From positions 1-64,000 of the forward strand of contig NZ_AULD01000016.1 of the NCBI RefSeq assembly GCF_000425105.1: DNA of 64,000 bases, read 5' to 3'. The notes beneath the pieces were generated by a model that saw only the letters and a program-made list of their open reading frames with translations, was not told the DNA's origin and searched no databases. The position numbers and the translations under genes were made by a program. The first letter of the stretch is position 1. Every line of letters starts with the position of its first letter. This DNA is from Agrococcus lahaulensis DSM 17612. Lineage in GTDB: Bacteria > Actinomycetota > Actinomycetes > Actinomycetales > Microbacteriaceae. Shown piece after piece: positions 1 through 8,058 of the stretch.

Positions 1-447
1 GACGAGCCTGCGCTCCATGGCACGGTCCGAGAGCCGCAGCTCCGCGGCAAGGATCGACGCGCTCTCCTTGACGGCCATGCCGACGTCGCCGCCCGCGTCG
101 CGCAAGTGCTGCAGCTCGGCCGCGAGGACCTCGCGGTGCTCGGCCTCGAGCCGCGCCCGGCGCTGCTCGATCGCGCGGATCCGGCCGGCCAGCGCCTCCT
201 GCCGGCGCACCGACTCGGGACGCTCGGCGGCCGGCACCGTGCCCGGCAGCGGCGGCACCTCCATGCGGCCGGCGATGACCTCCTCGACCTCCGCGTCGCT
301 CAGCAGCGCGAGCCGCTCGGCCCAGTCGCGGTCGTGGGCGGCGAGCTCGTCCTCGAGCTCCTCGGCGGTGCGGCCGTGCGGGTCGATCGCGCCCGCACGG
401 ATCGACGCGATGTACTCCTCCGCATCGATGCCCGACCACTCATCCAT
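1..447 (-). CDS. DUF222 / HNH endonuclease-type protein, N-terminal part only
   Basis: The minus strand is open from an ATG at 447 to the window edge (149 codons, no stop reached). The protein starts MDEWSGIDAEEYIASIRAG and runs into an Arg/Glu-rich helical stretch (about residues 80-125) followed by AAELRLSDRAMERRLV. That last segment resembles the start of the DUF222 (13E12 repeat) domain found in many actinobacterial proteins that carry a C-terminal HNH nuclease domain. The HNH part would lie outside the window, so the nuclease identity is inferred. Codon use is normal for the region, and a GGTGGAA purine stretch lies about 7 nt before the ATG. These genes are usually multicopy and of unknown physiological role; some sit in mobile regions, but nothing mobile is visible here. 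Confidence 0.6.
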   Translation of the reverse strand, partial: MDEWSGIDAEEYIASIRAGAIDPHGRTAEELEDELAAHDRDWAERLALLSDAEVEEVIAGRMEVPPLPGTVPAAERPESVRRQEALAGRIRAIEQRRARLEAEHREVLAAELQHLRDAGGDVGMAVKESASILAAELRLSDRAMERRLV

Positions 448-629
448 GCGGGCATTCCACCATGGGCCACTGACACGCGGGCGGCCGCGCGAGGAGGGTG
501 TGGAGAACGCGTTTCGACCTGTCAGATGCCTGATGGAGGTCGGCTTCGACACGCTGTGCGCCTGCGGCGCGCAGCGGCTCAGCCAGCGGCGGAGGGGGCG
601 CGCACCGGCTCACCCAGCAAGGAGGCGGG

Positions 630-1307
630 TCAGAGGAAGACGGCGCCGCGCACCTTGTGGCCGGTCGCGATCGACTCGCCCGACAGGCTCGAGCGCGGCG
701 AGACGAGGAACGCGACGAGGTCGGCGATCTGCTGCGGCGACGACTCGCCGGGCTTGCCCGCTGAGACCTCGGAGCTCGGCGACTCCGTCACGGGGCCGGG
801 GTTGACGACGTTGACCGCGACGCCCGTGCCGGCGAGCTCGTCGGCGAGGTTCTTCGCCGCGATGAGCAGCGCGGCGTTCCGCACCGAGCCGGTGATGTTG
901 CCCGTCAGGAGCGCGTTCTGCCCGCTCACGCCGACGACGCGGCCGAAGCCCGCCTCGCGCATGCCCGGGATGACGGCGTTCGCGACACGCAGGAACGCCA
1001 TCGCCTTGCCCTCGACCGCCTCGGCGACCTGCACGGGATCGCTCAGGCGCGACTGGTCGAGCGTCTGCGCGGCCGGGGCGGCGGTGACGACCACGGCATC
1101 CAATCGTCCGTGCTCCGAGCGCACGCGCTCGAGCGCCCGGGCGATGGATGCGTCATCGGACGCGTCGAGGACGACGTCGGCCGCATCCCCGCGCGCTGCC
1201 GAGACGACGGTCGCGCCCTCGGCGCGGAGGGTGTCGACGACGGCGCTGCCGATGAAGCCCGTGCCGCCGACGACGAGCACGACCCGGTCTGAGAGCTGGA
1301 GATCCAT
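630..1307 (-). CDS. Short-chain dehydrogenase/reductase family protein lacking the catalytic Tyr-Lys pair
   Basis: A 225-residue Rossmann-fold protein. The N-terminal dinucleotide-binding motif is GGTGFIG (residues 14-20), an Asp that could hold the adenine ring is in VVLDASDD (about 48), and the usual VNPGPV segment that follows the active site is at about 167-173. Where classical SDRs have YxxxK this protein reads GSVRNAAL, with Gly140 and Asn144 in the Tyr and Lys positions, so it is probably not an ordinary SDR oxidoreductase. It could be a divergent subfamily, or a binding or regulatory protein. It is a single gene transcribed away from the copper-protein gene. The ATG start is supported by a -10 box (TAGCGT) exactly 6 nt upstream, implying a leaderless mRNA. 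The substrate cannot be predicted. Confidence 0.85.
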   Translation of the reverse strand: MDLQLSDRVVLVVGGTGFIGSAVVDTLRAEGATVVSAARGDAADVVLDASDDASIARALERVRSEHGRLDAVVVTAAPAAQTLDQSRLSDPVQVAEAVEGKAMAFLRVANAVIPGMREAGFGRVVGVSGQNALLTGNITGSVRNAALLIAAKNLADELAGTGVAVNVVNPGPVTESPSSEVSAGKPGESSPQQIADLVAFLVSPRSSLSGESIATGHKVRGAVFL

Positions 1308-1313
1308 GGCTCG

Positions 1314-1319
1314 ACGCTA
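1314..1319 (-). promoter_or_regulatory. -10 box of the SDR gene (leaderless start)
   Basis: On the minus strand TAGCGT is followed by CGAGCC and then the ATG at 1307. The 6-nt gap places the transcription start on or next to the A of the start codon. Confidence 0.55.
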
Positions 1320-1400
1320 GCGCGCACCGGGTGCACAGCAACCGGGCGTACGGTCGCGGGCAACCGATGCGCGGGCGCCGGCCCGCCGAGAGGAGGGACG

Positions 1401-1787
1401 ATGCACCACGGTCACGAGGAGGAGCACGCCGGGGGAGCTGGCGCCGGGGGAGCGAGCGGCCAGGGCGGCGACCACGGCCCGCACATCGCCGAGCTCGAGC
1501 GCTGCGCGACGGCGTGCCGGGAGTGCGCCGCCGCCGACACGCGCGAGGGGATGCTCGACTGCGCCGCGATGTGCGAGGCGTGCGCCGAGCTCTGCACCGC
1601 CGTCGCGGGCATCCTGCGGCGCGGCGCCGCGCTGCCGCAGGAGACGGTCAGCGCGCTGCTCGCGGCGTGCGCCTCGATGTGCCGGGCGTGCGCGGCGGAG
1701 TGCCGCCGCCACGACGCCGACCACTGCCGCGAGTGCGCGGACGCGTGCGAGCGCTGCGCCGAGCACTGCGAGATGGCCGCCGCGTAG
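1401..1787 (+). CDS. Four-helix bundle copper-binding protein (DUF326 / Csp-like copper storage)
   Basis: A 128-residue protein with a His/Glu/Gly-rich N-terminus (MHHGHEEEHAGGAG...) and 16 cysteines between residues 35 and 123, mostly spaced as CxxxC or CxxC along predicted amphipathic helices. This is the pattern of the DUF326/Csp family, in which inward-facing cysteines of a four-helix bundle bind many Cu(I) ions for storage or buffering. There is no signal peptide, so it should be a cytosolic (Csp3-like) type. The His-rich tail may add metal ligands. The start is supported by a strong GAGGAGGG Shine-Dalgarno sequence just upstream. It is monocistronic, ends in a strong hairpin terminator, and has no copper ATPase or CsoR-type regulator next to it in the window. 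Confidence 0.9.
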   Translation: MHHGHEEEHAGGAGAGGASGQGGDHGPHIAELERCATACRECAAADTREGMLDCAAMCEACAELCTAVAGILRRGAALPQETVSALLAACASMCRACAAECRRHDADHCRECADACERCAEHCEMAAA

Positions 1788-1806
1788 CGCGGCCCGGGAC
1801 GAGTGA

Positions 1807-1833
1807 GGGCCCGCACCGTGATGGTGCGGGCCC
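1807..1833. terminator. Bidirectional hairpin terminator
   Basis: A perfect 11-bp inverted repeat, GGGCCCGCACC / GGTGCGGGCCC, with a 5-nt loop. It lies between the convergent copper-protein gene and tRNA-Val and can serve both. There is no T tract, as is common in GC-rich actinobacteria. Confidence 0.75.
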
Positions 1834-1839
1834 TGCCGG

Positions 1840-1912
1840 TGGGCGATACCAGACTCGAACTGATGACCTCTTCCGTGTGAAGGAAGCGCGCTACCAACTG
1901 CGCCAATCGCCC
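1840..1912 (-). tRNA. tRNA-Val (anticodon CAC)
   Basis: Full cloverleaf on the minus strand: 7-bp acceptor stem GGGCGAT/ATCGCCC, D-arm GCGCAGTTGGTAGCGC, anticodon stem CTTCC/GGAAG around loop TTCACAC (anticodon CAC, reads GUG), T-arm with GTTCGAGTC, discriminator A. The CCA end is not encoded. It is convergent with the copper-protein gene. Its sequence is close to the tRNA-Val(GAC) at 2267 in opposite orientation. Confidence 0.96.
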
Positions 1913-2015
1913 GTGCCGCTCGGCGCGCGAGGCGCGTGCGGACCGATCCAGTGTGCCACATCTGGCGCACCGCGCATGACCACGACGCCGATCCGACGAC
2001 ACGGGGCGGGCCGAT

Positions 2016-2045
2016 TTTGCATCGCGCCGGAGGCATGGGTATATT
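2016..2045 (+). promoter_or_regulatory. Promoter of the tRNA-Gly/Cys/Val cluster
   Basis: TTTGCA at 2016-2021 and TATATT at 2040-2045 with an 18-nt spacer form a good sigma70-type promoter 27 nt before tRNA-Gly. This is one of the few AT-rich spots in the window. Confidence 0.65.
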
Positions 2046-2072
2046 CGTCCAAGGCGCTCAGCGATGAGCCCC

Positions 2073-2144
2073 GCGGATGTGGCGCAGTGGTAGCGCATCA
2101 CCTTGCCAAGGTGAGGGTCGCGAGTTCGAATCTCGTCATCCGCT
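2073..2144 (+). tRNA. tRNA-Gly (anticodon GCC)
   Basis: Cloverleaf with acceptor GCGGATG/CATCCGC, D-arm GCGCAGTGGTAGCGC, anticodon stem TCACC/GGTGA with loop TTGCCAA (anticodon GCC), T-arm GAGTTCGAATCTC and discriminator T. CCA is not encoded. First gene of a three-tRNA transcription unit. Confidence 0.97.
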
Positions 2145-2181
2145 CGAGAGCAATCTCATGAGAGCGAATCTCACACCACCT

Positions 2182-2252
2182 GGTGGGGTGGCCGAGTGGT
2201 GAGGCAGCGGCCTGCAAAGCCGTCTACGCGGGTTCGAATCCCGTCTCCACCT
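2182..2252 (+). tRNA. tRNA-Cys (anticodon GCA)
   Basis: Acceptor GGTGGGG/CTCCACC (one G-U pair), anticodon loop CTGCAAA (anticodon GCA) on stem GCGGC/GCCGT, T-arm GGGTTCGAATCCC, discriminator T. CCA is not encoded. It lies 37 nt after tRNA-Gly and 14 nt before tRNA-Val. Confidence 0.97.
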
Positions 2253-2266
2253 CGATTCCCCTCCTA

Positions 2267-2341
2267 GGGCGATTGGCGCAGCGGTAGCGCGCTTCCCTGA
2301 CACGGAAGAGGTCACTGGTTCGAACCCAGTATCGCCCACCA
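2267..2341 (+). tRNA. tRNA-Val (anticodon GAC), CCA end encoded
   Basis: Acceptor GGGCGAT/ATCGCCC, D-arm GCGCAGCGGTAGCGC, anticodon stem CTTCC/GGAAG with loop CTGACAC (anticodon GAC), T-arm TGGTTCGAACCCA, discriminator A at 2338. CCA follows directly at 2339-2341; it is the only tRNA of the four with an encoded CCA. The next bases form a hairpin terminator. Confidence 0.97.
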
Positions 2342-2344
2342 TCA

Positions 2345-2367
2345 GACCCCCGGCTCGCCTGGGGGTC
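2345..2367 (+). terminator. Hairpin terminator of the tRNA cluster
   Basis: GACCCCCGG / CCTGGGGGTC with a 4-nt loop (one bulged T), followed by TTC. It begins 4 nt after the CCA end of tRNA-Val. Confidence 0.75.
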
Positions 2368-2412
2368 TTCGTGTTCCTCGGGGCGGATGCGCGGGGGCGC
2401 GATCCCGGTCGA

Positions 2413-2655
2413 CTACCGGGTGCGCGACCAGGCGCCGTCGATGAGCGAGAACTCGACCCATCCGCCGCCGGGCGTCTTGCCGGGCAGCCGGACGGAGCTC
2501 ACGAGCCTGCTCGCGCGCACGAGCGCCGTGCGCACCTCGCGACGCGCCGCCCAGCGGCGGAGCGCGAGCGGATCGGGTCCGCACTCGCGGAGCTCGTCGA
2601 GCACCGCGGCGATGTCTGCAGCGGAGTAGACGGTGTGCTGCGTGGGGTGGCTCAT
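2413..2655 (-). CDS. Hypothetical protein, 80 residues
   Basis: I do not recognise this protein. It is 80 residues long, with a helical N-terminal half (residues 10-45, including VYSAADIAAVLDELRECG) and a C-terminal half that reads like a short beta segment (KTPGGGWVEFSLIDGAWSRTR). There is no signal peptide or membrane segment. It is very probably real: a -10 box TAGGCT at 2662-2667 (minus strand) lies exactly 6 nt before the ATG, the same leaderless arrangement as the neighbouring selO, and third codon positions are strongly G/C. It is transcribed divergently from selO, which starts 127 nt away. Confidence 0.75.
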   Translation of the reverse strand: MSHPTQHTVYSAADIAAVLDELRECGPDPLALRRWAARREVRTALVRASRLVSSVRLPGKTPGGGWVEFSLIDGAWSRTR

Positions 2656-2769
2656 GTCCGGAGCCTATGCCCGCTCGGTCGAGCCACGCGTGGCTCGTGG
2701 CGACCGGCAGCGCGAGCGATGCGGATCGGATCGACGGCGCCGGCCCGGCGCGCGATCAGGATGCGGGGC

Positions 2770-2775
2770 TAGCCT
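2770..2775 (+). promoter_or_regulatory. -10 box of selO (leaderless start)
   Basis: TAGCCT, then CGCCGC (6 nt), then the GTG start at 2782. No Shine-Dalgarno sequence fits between them, so the transcript probably begins at the start codon. Confidence 0.6.
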
Positions 2776-2781
2776 CGCCGC

Positions 2782-4248
2782 GTGATCGCACTCCCCGGCA
2801 CGGCCGTCGCGCTCGACGCGCGATTCGCTCGCGAGCTCCCGGAGCTCGCGATGCCGTGGCAGGCCGTCGAGCCGCCGGAGCCGAAGCTGCTCGTGCTCAA
2901 CGACGCGCTCGCGGCCGAGCTCGGCCTCGACCCCGACTTCCTGCGCAGCGACGACGGCGTGCGCCTGCTCGTCGGCACCGCGCTGCCCGAGGGAGCGACG
3001 CCCGTCGCGCAGGCCTACGCCGGGCATCAGTTCGGCGCCTACTCACCCGTGCTCGGCGACGGCCGCGCGCTCCTGCTCGGCGAGCTCGTCGACTCCGAGG
3101 GGCGGCTGCGCGACCTCCACCTCAAGGGCTCGGGTCCGACGCGATTCGCGCGCGGCGGCGACGGCCTCGCCGCCGTCGGGCCGATGCTGCGCGAGCACGT
3201 CGTGAGCGAGGCGATGCACGCCCTCGGGATCCCGACGACCCGCTCGCTCGCCGTCGTCGCGACCGGGCGCTTCGTGCGCCGCGAGGAGTGGCTGCCGGGC
3301 GCCGTGCTCGCGCGGGTCGCGAGCAGCCACCTGCGCGTCGGCACCTTCCAGTTCGCCGCCTCCACGGGCGACGTCGACCTGCTCCGCCGCCTCGCCGACC
3401 ACGCGATCGGCCGCCACGCGCCTGCGGCCGCCGAGAGCAGTGCCCCGTACCTCGAGCTCTACCGCGCCGTGATCGCGGCGCAAGCGGCGCTCATCGCGCG
3501 ATGGATGCTCGTGGGATTCGTGCACGGCGTCATGAACACCGACAACATGACGATCTCCGGCGAGACCATCGACTACGGGCCCTGCGCGTTCATGGAGGCG
3601 TACGACCCGGCGACGGTCTTCAGCTCGATCGACCACCGCGGCCGCTACGCCTACGGCAACCAGCCGGCGATCGCCGAGTGGAACCTCGCGCGGCTCGGCG
3701 AGGCGCTGCTGCCGCTGCTCGCCGATGACCAGGAGGAGGCGCTCGCCCTCGCTGTCGACGCGCTCAAGGGGTTCGCGCCGCAGTACCGCGCCGCGTGGGT
3801 CGCGGGCATGCGCGAGAAGCTCGGCCTTGGCGAGGGCGCCGACGATGAGGCTGCGGCGCTGCTCGTCGACGAGCTGCTCGCGCTGCTCGAGTCGAGCCGG
3901 GTCGACCTCACGACCTTCTTCCGCGGCTTGAGCGACGTCGCGCGCGGCCGGGCTGACGCGACGAGGGACCGGTTCGTGCACCGGGCGGCCTTCGACGCGT
4001 GGGCGGAGCGCTGGCTCGCGATACGCCCCGATGCCGAGGCGATGGATCGCGTGAACCCCGTCTACGTGCCGCGCAACCACCTCGTCGAGGAGGCCCTCGC
4101 GGCGGCGACCGAGGGCGACCTCGCGCCGCTCGAGCGGCTGCTCGACACCGTGCGCCGGCCCTTCGACGAGCGCCCGGGGCTCGAGCGCTACGCGGAGCCC
4201 GGGCCGGAGCCCGACTTCCGCTCCTACCGCACCTACTGCGGCACGTGA
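2782..4248 (+). CDS. selO: Protein adenylyltransferase SelO (YdiU/UPF0061 family)
   Basis: A 488-residue pseudokinase-fold enzyme that transfers AMP from ATP to Ser/Thr/Tyr of target proteins; in E. coli SelO acts on redox-related proteins. Family blocks are present in order: the opening [10 protein letters not shown]-like segment ([14 protein letters not shown]), [25 protein letters not shown] with the nucleotide-binding Lys, [27 protein letters not shown], and the metal-binding DYGP with Asp at about 264. Full length for the family. Bacterial SelO outside a few groups has no C-terminal Cys/selenocysteine; here the protein ends SYRTYCGT, with a penultimate-region Cys as in the E. coli type. 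Single gene with its own leaderless GTG start. Confidence 0.97.
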   Translation: MIALPGTAVALDARFARELPELAMPWQAVEPPEPKLLVLNDALAAELGLDPDFLRSDDGVRLLVGTALPEGATPVAQAYAGHQFGAYSPVLGDGRALLLGELVDSEGRLRDLHLKGSGPTRFARGGDGLAAVGPMLREHVVSEAMHALGIPTTRSLAVVATGRFVRREEWLPGAVLARVASSHLRVGTFQFAASTGDVDLLRRLADHAIGRHAPAAAESSAPYLELYRAVIAAQAALIARWMLVGFVHGVMNTDNMTISGETIDYGPCAFMEAYDPATVFSSIDHRGRYAYGNQPAIAEWNLARLGEALLPLLADDQEEALALAVDALKGFAPQYRAAWVAGMREKLGLGEGADDEAAALLVDELLALLESSRVDLTTFFRGLSDVARGRADATRDRFVHRAAFDAWAERWLAIRPDAEAMDRVNPVYVPRNHLVEEALAAATEGDLAPLERLLDTVRRPFDERPGLERYAEPGPEPDFRSYRTYCGT

Positions 4249-4257
4249 CGGGGACGC

Positions 4258-4392
4258 CTACTCGTCGAGCGGCTCGCTCCCCACGTCGGCGTGCCGCGCC
4301 ATCCAGACGTCCAGCTGGAACAGGTCGGTGCTCGTCGCCCAGCCGTCGTGCAGGTCGGGCTCGACCACCGCATCCGTCTCGTCGTCCTTCAT
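4258..4392 (-). CDS. Small acidic hypothetical protein, 44 residues
   Basis: A short minus-strand reading frame from ATG at 4392 to TAG at 4258, beginning [20 protein letters not shown] and ending [11 protein letters not shown]. Nearly every codon ends in G or C, which matches real genes here and favours this frame over chance. It is convergent with selO (10 nt apart) and divergent from thrS. It is strongly acidic and has no membrane segment. TGGGAT lies 6 nt before the ATG, a weak version of the leaderless -10 layout seen for neighbours. The function is unknown. Confidence 0.5.
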   Translation of the reverse strand: MKDDETDAVVEPDLHDGWATSTDLFQLDVWMARHADVGSEPLDE

Positions 4393-4447
4393 GGACGCAT
4401 CCCATCACCGGCCACTGACGCTGACCGAGCGCGCGCAAGCGGCGATC

Positions 4448-4453
4448 TACGAT
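4448..4453 (+). promoter_or_regulatory. -10 box of thrS (leaderless start)
   Basis: TACGAT followed by GGAGCG (6 nt) and GTG at 4460. This decides the thrS start against a longer in-frame reading that begins at 4328 and lacks family similarity in its first 44 residues. Confidence 0.6.
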
Positions 4454-4459
4454 GGAGCG

Positions 4460-6415
4460 GTGACCACCGGATTCGATCTCTTCTCCGACCGTGCCATCGT
4501 CGCCATGCGCGTCGACGGCGAGCTGCAGGACCTCGCTCGCGAGGTGCCCGACGGCGCGAGCGCGGAGCCGGTGACGATCGACAGCCCCGACGGCCTCGAC
4601 ATCCTGCGCCACTCCGCCGCGCACGTGCTCGCCCAGGCCGTGCAGCGCATCAACCCCGAGGCACGGCTCGGCATCGGCCCGCCCGTGCAGGACGGCTTCT
4701 ACTACGACTTCGACCTCCCCGAGGCGTTCTCGAGCGACGACCTCAAGGCGCTGCAGAAGGAGATGGAGCGCATCGTCAAGGCCGGCCAGCGCTTCGTGCG
4801 CCGCGTCGTCACCGACGAGGAGGCGCGCGCCGAGCTCGCCGACGAGCCCTACAAGCTCGAGCTCATCGGCCTCAAGGGCGGCGCGGAGAAGGCGGCCGAG
4901 GGCGCCTCGGTCGAGGTCGGCGCGGGCGAGCTCACCATCTACGACAACGTCGACCCGAAGACCGGCGAGGTCGCCTGGAAGGACCTCTGCCGCGGCCCGC
5001 ACCTGCCGAGCACGCGCCTCATCGGCAACGGCTTCGCCCTCACGCGCGTCGCCGGCGCCTACTGGCGCGGCAAGACCGACCTGCCGCAGCTGCAGCGCAT
5101 CTACGGCACCGCGTGGCCCTCGAAGGACGAGCTGCGCGCCTACCAGCAGCGCCTCGAGGAGGCCGCGAAGCGCGACCACCGCAAGCTCGGTCGCGAGCTC
5201 GACCTCTTCTCGTTCCCCGACGAGATCGGCTCCGGCCTGTCGGTGTGGCACCCGCGCGGTGCGATCGCGCGCGGCGAGATGGAGCAGCACGCCCGCCGCC
5301 GCCACATCGAGCAGGGCTACAGCTACGTCTACACGCCCCACATCACGAAGCGCGACCTCTTCGTCACCTCCAACCACCTCGTCACCTACGGCGAGGGGAT
5401 GTGGCCCCCGATCCACATGGACGAGGAGCGCGACGACGAGGGCAACGTCACGAAGCAGGGCGTCGACTACTACCTCAAGCCCATGAACTGCCCGATGCAC
5501 ATCCTCATCTACAAGGATCGCTCGCGCAGCTACCGCGACCTGCCGCTGCGGCTCGCCGAGAACGGCACCGTCTACCGCAACGAGCTCTCGGGCGCCCTGC
5601 ACGGCCTCACGCGCGTGCGCGGGTTCACGCAGGACGACGCGCACCTCTTCGTCACCCCCGAGCAGCTCGAGGAGGAGACGACGAAGGTCCTCGAGTTCGT
5701 GCTGTCGCTGCTGCAGGACTTCGGCCTCACCGACTTCCGCCTCGAGCTCTCGATGCGCGACGACGAGAAGGAGAAGTGGATCGGCGACGAGGCCATCTGG
5801 GAGACGGCGACGGATGCGCTGCGGCGCGTCGCGCAGGCCTCCGGGCTCGACGTCGTGGAGGAGCCGGGCGAGGCCGCGTTCTACGGGCCGAAGATCGACC
5901 TCAAGGTGACCGACGCGATCGGCCGCTCGTGGCAGCTCTCGACGGTGCAGCTCGACTTCAACCTGCCGGAGCGCTTCGAGCTCGAGTACACGGCCGCCGA
6001 CGGCTCGAAGCAGCGGCCCATCATGATCCACCGCGCGCTGTTCGGCTCGATCGAGCGCTTCTTCGCGATCCTGCTCGAGCACTACGCAGGCGCCTTCCCG
6101 GTCTGGCTCGCGCCCGTGCAGGTCGTGGGCGTGCCGGTCGCCGAGGACTACGCCGACTACCTCGAGGACATCGCGGCGCAGCTGCGCGGCAAGGGCGTGC
6201 GCGTCGAGGTCGACCGCTCCGATGAGCGGATGCAGAAGAAGATCCGCACGCACACGCTCATGAAGGTGCCGTTCCAGCTCATCGCGGGGGAGAAGGACCG
6301 CGATGCGGGCAGCGTCTCGTTCCGCTTCCGCGACGGCACGCAGGACAACGGCGTGCCGGTCGACGAGGCGATCCGCCGGATCGTCGAGGCGATCGAGACG
6401 AAGGCGCACGTATGA
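4460..6415 (+). CDS. thrS: Threonine--tRNA ligase
   Basis: Class II aminoacyl-tRNA synthetase that charges tRNA-Thr; 651 residues from the GTG. Domains in order: a short TGS-like N-terminus (about 1-55), the editing domain with [11 protein letters not shown] (HxxxH motif), the catalytic core with zinc-ligand Cys in MNCPMH, class II motif 2 around [27 protein letters not shown]-binding [11 protein letters not shown], and a C-terminal anticodon-binding domain (about 550-651). The start is set by the -10 box at 4448 and by similarity beginning at [16 protein letters not shown]. It overlaps the HIT-domain gene by 4 nt, so the two are translationally coupled. Confidence 0.98.
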   Translation: MTTGFDLFSDRAIVAMRVDGELQDLAREVPDGASAEPVTIDSPDGLDILRHSAAHVLAQAVQRINPEARLGIGPPVQDGFYYDFDLPEAFSSDDLKALQKEMERIVKAGQRFVRRVVTDEEARAELADEPYKLELIGLKGGAEKAAEGASVEVGAGELTIYDNVDPKTGEVAWKDLCRGPHLPSTRLIGNGFALTRVAGAYWRGKTDLPQLQRIYGTAWPSKDELRAYQQRLEEAAKRDHRKLGRELDLFSFPDEIGSGLSVWHPRGAIARGEMEQHARRRHIEQGYSYVYTPHITKRDLFVTSNHLVTYGEGMWPPIHMDEERDDEGNVTKQGVDYYLKPMNCPMHILIYKDRSRSYRDLPLRLAENGTVYRNELSGALHGLTRVRGFTQDDAHLFVTPEQLEEETTKVLEFVLSLLQDFGLTDFRLELSMRDDEKEKWIGDEAIWETATDALRRVAQASGLDVVEEPGEAAFYGPKIDLKVTDAIGRSWQLSTVQLDFNLPERFELEYTAADGSKQRPIMIHRALFGSIERFFAILLEHYAGAFPVWLAPVQVVGVPVAEDYADYLEDIAAQLRGKGVRVEVDRSDERMQKKIRTHTLMKVPFQLIAGEKDRDAGSVSFRFRDGTQDNGVPVDEAIRRIVEAIETKAHV

Positions 6416-7080
6416 CCGACGAGCGGCACCTCGGCGACCGGGACCGTGACGAGCCGGCCGAGCGCGCCGCGCTCCACCGCGATGCGCTCCCGGCGTTCGA
6501 CCCGGCCGAGCCGCCCGAGGAGCCGCTCGTCGCCGAGCACGCGTGGGGCGCACCGACCCAGATGTCGAGCGAGCTGCCGGGCGTGCCCGACCACTTCCAG
6601 CGCCTCTGGACCCCGTACCGCATGGTCTACATCCAGAACGGCCAGATGCCCGACGAACACGCATGCCCGTTCTGCCGCGCGCCCGAGCTCGCCGACGACC
6701 AGGGCCTCATCGTCCACCGCGGCGAGACGTGCTTCGTGCTGCTGAACCTCTACCCGTACAACACGGGGCACATGATGGTGTGCCCCTACCGGCACGTCGG
6801 CATGTACGACCAGGCGACGACCGAGGAGGTCGCCGAGATGGCGGTGCTCACGCAGACCGCGATGCGCGTGCTCTCGCAGGTCACGCGCTGCCAGGGCTTC
6901 AACATCGGCATGAACCAGGGCCGCATCGCCGGCGCCGGCATCGCCGACCACCTGCACCAGCACATCGTGCCGCGCTGGTCGCTCGACTCGAACTTCTTCC
7001 CCATCATCGCGAAGACGAAGGCGCTGCCGATCCTGCTCGAGGACATGCGCCAGGACATCCAGGCCGCCTGGCCGGTGTGA
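6412..7080 (+). CDS. HIT-family nucleotide hydrolase/transferase (AP4A phosphorylase-like)
   Basis: A 222-residue histidine-triad protein. The HIT signature is [10 protein letters not shown] near residues 182-191, and a CPFC motif (about 85-88) may bind zinc. Residues 1-50 are acidic and low in conservation. In actinobacteria this gene sits directly after thrS and before phosphatidylinositol-phosphate synthase genes; the relatives are described as AP4A phosphorylase or GalT-like HIT proteins. Here the lipid genes are missing and pdxS follows after 69 nt. It overlaps the thrS stop (ATGA), so it is co-translated with thrS. The exact substrate is not predictable from sequence. Confidence 0.93.
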   Translation: MTDERHLGDRDRDEPAERAALHRDALPAFDPAEPPEEPLVAEHAWGAPTQMSSELPGVPDHFQRLWTPYRMVYIQNGQMPDEHACPFCRAPELADDQGLIVHRGETCFVLLNLYPYNTGHMMVCPYRHVGMYDQATTEEVAEMAVLTQTAMRVLSQVTRCQGFNIGMNQGRIAGAGIADHLHQHIVPRWSLDSNFFPIIAKTKALPILLEDMRQDIQAAWPV

Positions 7081-7135
7081 CGAACCGTGACGCCCGGTGA
7101 CGCGCCGCGTGCGCGTCGCGAGCCCCGCACGGGCG

Positions 7136-7141
7136 TAGCAT
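7136..7141 (+). promoter_or_regulatory. -10 box of pdxS
   Basis: TAGCAT with 8 nt to the GTG at 7150. It probably gives a leaderless or nearly leaderless pdxS-pdxT transcript, separate from thrS. Confidence 0.5.
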
Positions 7142-7149
7142 CAGCAGAC

Positions 7150-8058
7150 GTGATCGAGAACCCCAGCACCAGCACCTCCGCCACCGGCTCCGCGCGCGTC
7201 AAGCGCGGCCTCGCCGAGATGCTGAAGGGCGGCGTCATCATGGACGTCGTCACCCCCGAGCAGGCGCGCATCGCCGAGGACGCGGGCGCCGTCGCCGTCA
7301 TGGCGCTCGAGCGCGTGCCCGCCGACATCCGCGCGCAGGGCGGCGTCGCCCGCATGTCCGACCCCGACCTCATCGACGCGATCAAGGCCGAAGTCTCGAT
7401 CCCGGTGATGGCGAAGGCGCGCATCGGCCACTTCGTCGAGGCGCAGGTGCTCGAGGCGCTCGAGGTCGACTACATCGACGAGTCGGAGGTGCTGAGCCCC
7501 GCCGACTACGTCAACCACATCGACAAGTGGCCCTTCACGGTGCCGTTCGTGTGCGGCGCGACGAACCTCGGCGAGGCGCTCCGCCGCATCACCGAGGGCG
7601 CGGCGATGATCCGCTCGAAGGGCGAGGCCGGCACGGGCGACGTCTCGGAGGCGACCAAGCACATCCGCACCATCAAGGGCGAGATCCGGCACCTCCAGGG
7701 CCTCTCGAAGGACGAGCTCTACGTCGCGGCGAAGGAGCTGCAGGCGCCGTTCGACCTCGTCGCCGAGGTCGCCGAGCGCGGTGCGCTCCCCGTCGTGCTC
7801 TTCACCGCCGGCGGCGTCGCGACGCCCGCCGACGCGGCGATGATGATGCAGCTCGGCGCCGACGGCGTCTTCGTCGGCTCCGGCATCTTCAAGTCCGGCA
7901 GCCCCGAGCGCCGCGCGGCCGCGATCGTCAAGGCGACGGCCGCGTTCGACGACCCCAAGGCGATCGCGGATGCGTCGCGGGGCCTCGGCGAGGCGATGGT
8001 CGGCATCAACGTGGCCGACCTGCCCGCGCCGCACCGCCTCGCCGAGCGCGGCTGGTGA
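7150..8058 (+). CDS. pdxS: Pyridoxal 5'-phosphate synthase, synthase subunit PdxS
   Basis: A 302-residue TIM barrel that builds PLP from ribose 5-phosphate, glyceraldehyde 3-phosphate and ammonia delivered by PdxT. Typical blocks: [60 protein letters not shown] with the catalytic Lys, [12 protein letters not shown], and [11 protein letters not shown] near the phosphate site. I chose the GTG at 7150 over an in-frame ATG at 7087 because the preceding 21 residues are not family-like and the -10 box lies between the two. It is followed at once by pdxT with a 4-nt overlap (GTGA), giving the usual two-subunit operon. Confidence 0.97.
   Translation: MIENPSTSTSATGSARVKRGLAEMLKGGVIMDVVTPEQARIAEDAGAVAVMALERVPADIRAQGGVARMSDPDLIDAIKAEVSIPVMAKARIGHFVEAQVLEALEVDYIDESEVLSPADYVNHIDKWPFTVPFVCGATNLGEALRRITEGAAMIRSKGEAGTGDVSEATKHIRTIKGEIRHLQGLSKDELYVAAKELQAPFDLVAEVAERGALPVVLFTAGGVATPADAAMMMQLGADGVFVGSGIFKSGSPERRAAAIVKATAAFDDPKAIADASRGLGEAMVGINVADLPAPHRLAERGW

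Noticed and set aside
17-805. Plus-strand frames over the first 800 bp
   Set aside because: They are shadows of the minus-strand DUF222 and SDR genes, with Arg/Ser/Ala-rich products.
1331-2161. Plus-strand 276-codon frame running through tRNA-Val and tRNA-Gly
   Set aside because: It overlaps the copper protein in another frame and two tRNA genes, and its product is Arg-rich shadow sequence.
4328-4459. N-terminal extension of thrS (44 codons)
   Set aside because: The residues are not conserved in the family, they overlap the opposite small gene, and a -10 box lies 6 nt before the GTG at 4460.
7087-7149. N-terminal extension of pdxS
   Set aside because: A -10 box lies inside it, similarity starts at the GTG at 7150, and the extension is Arg/Pro-rich without family match.
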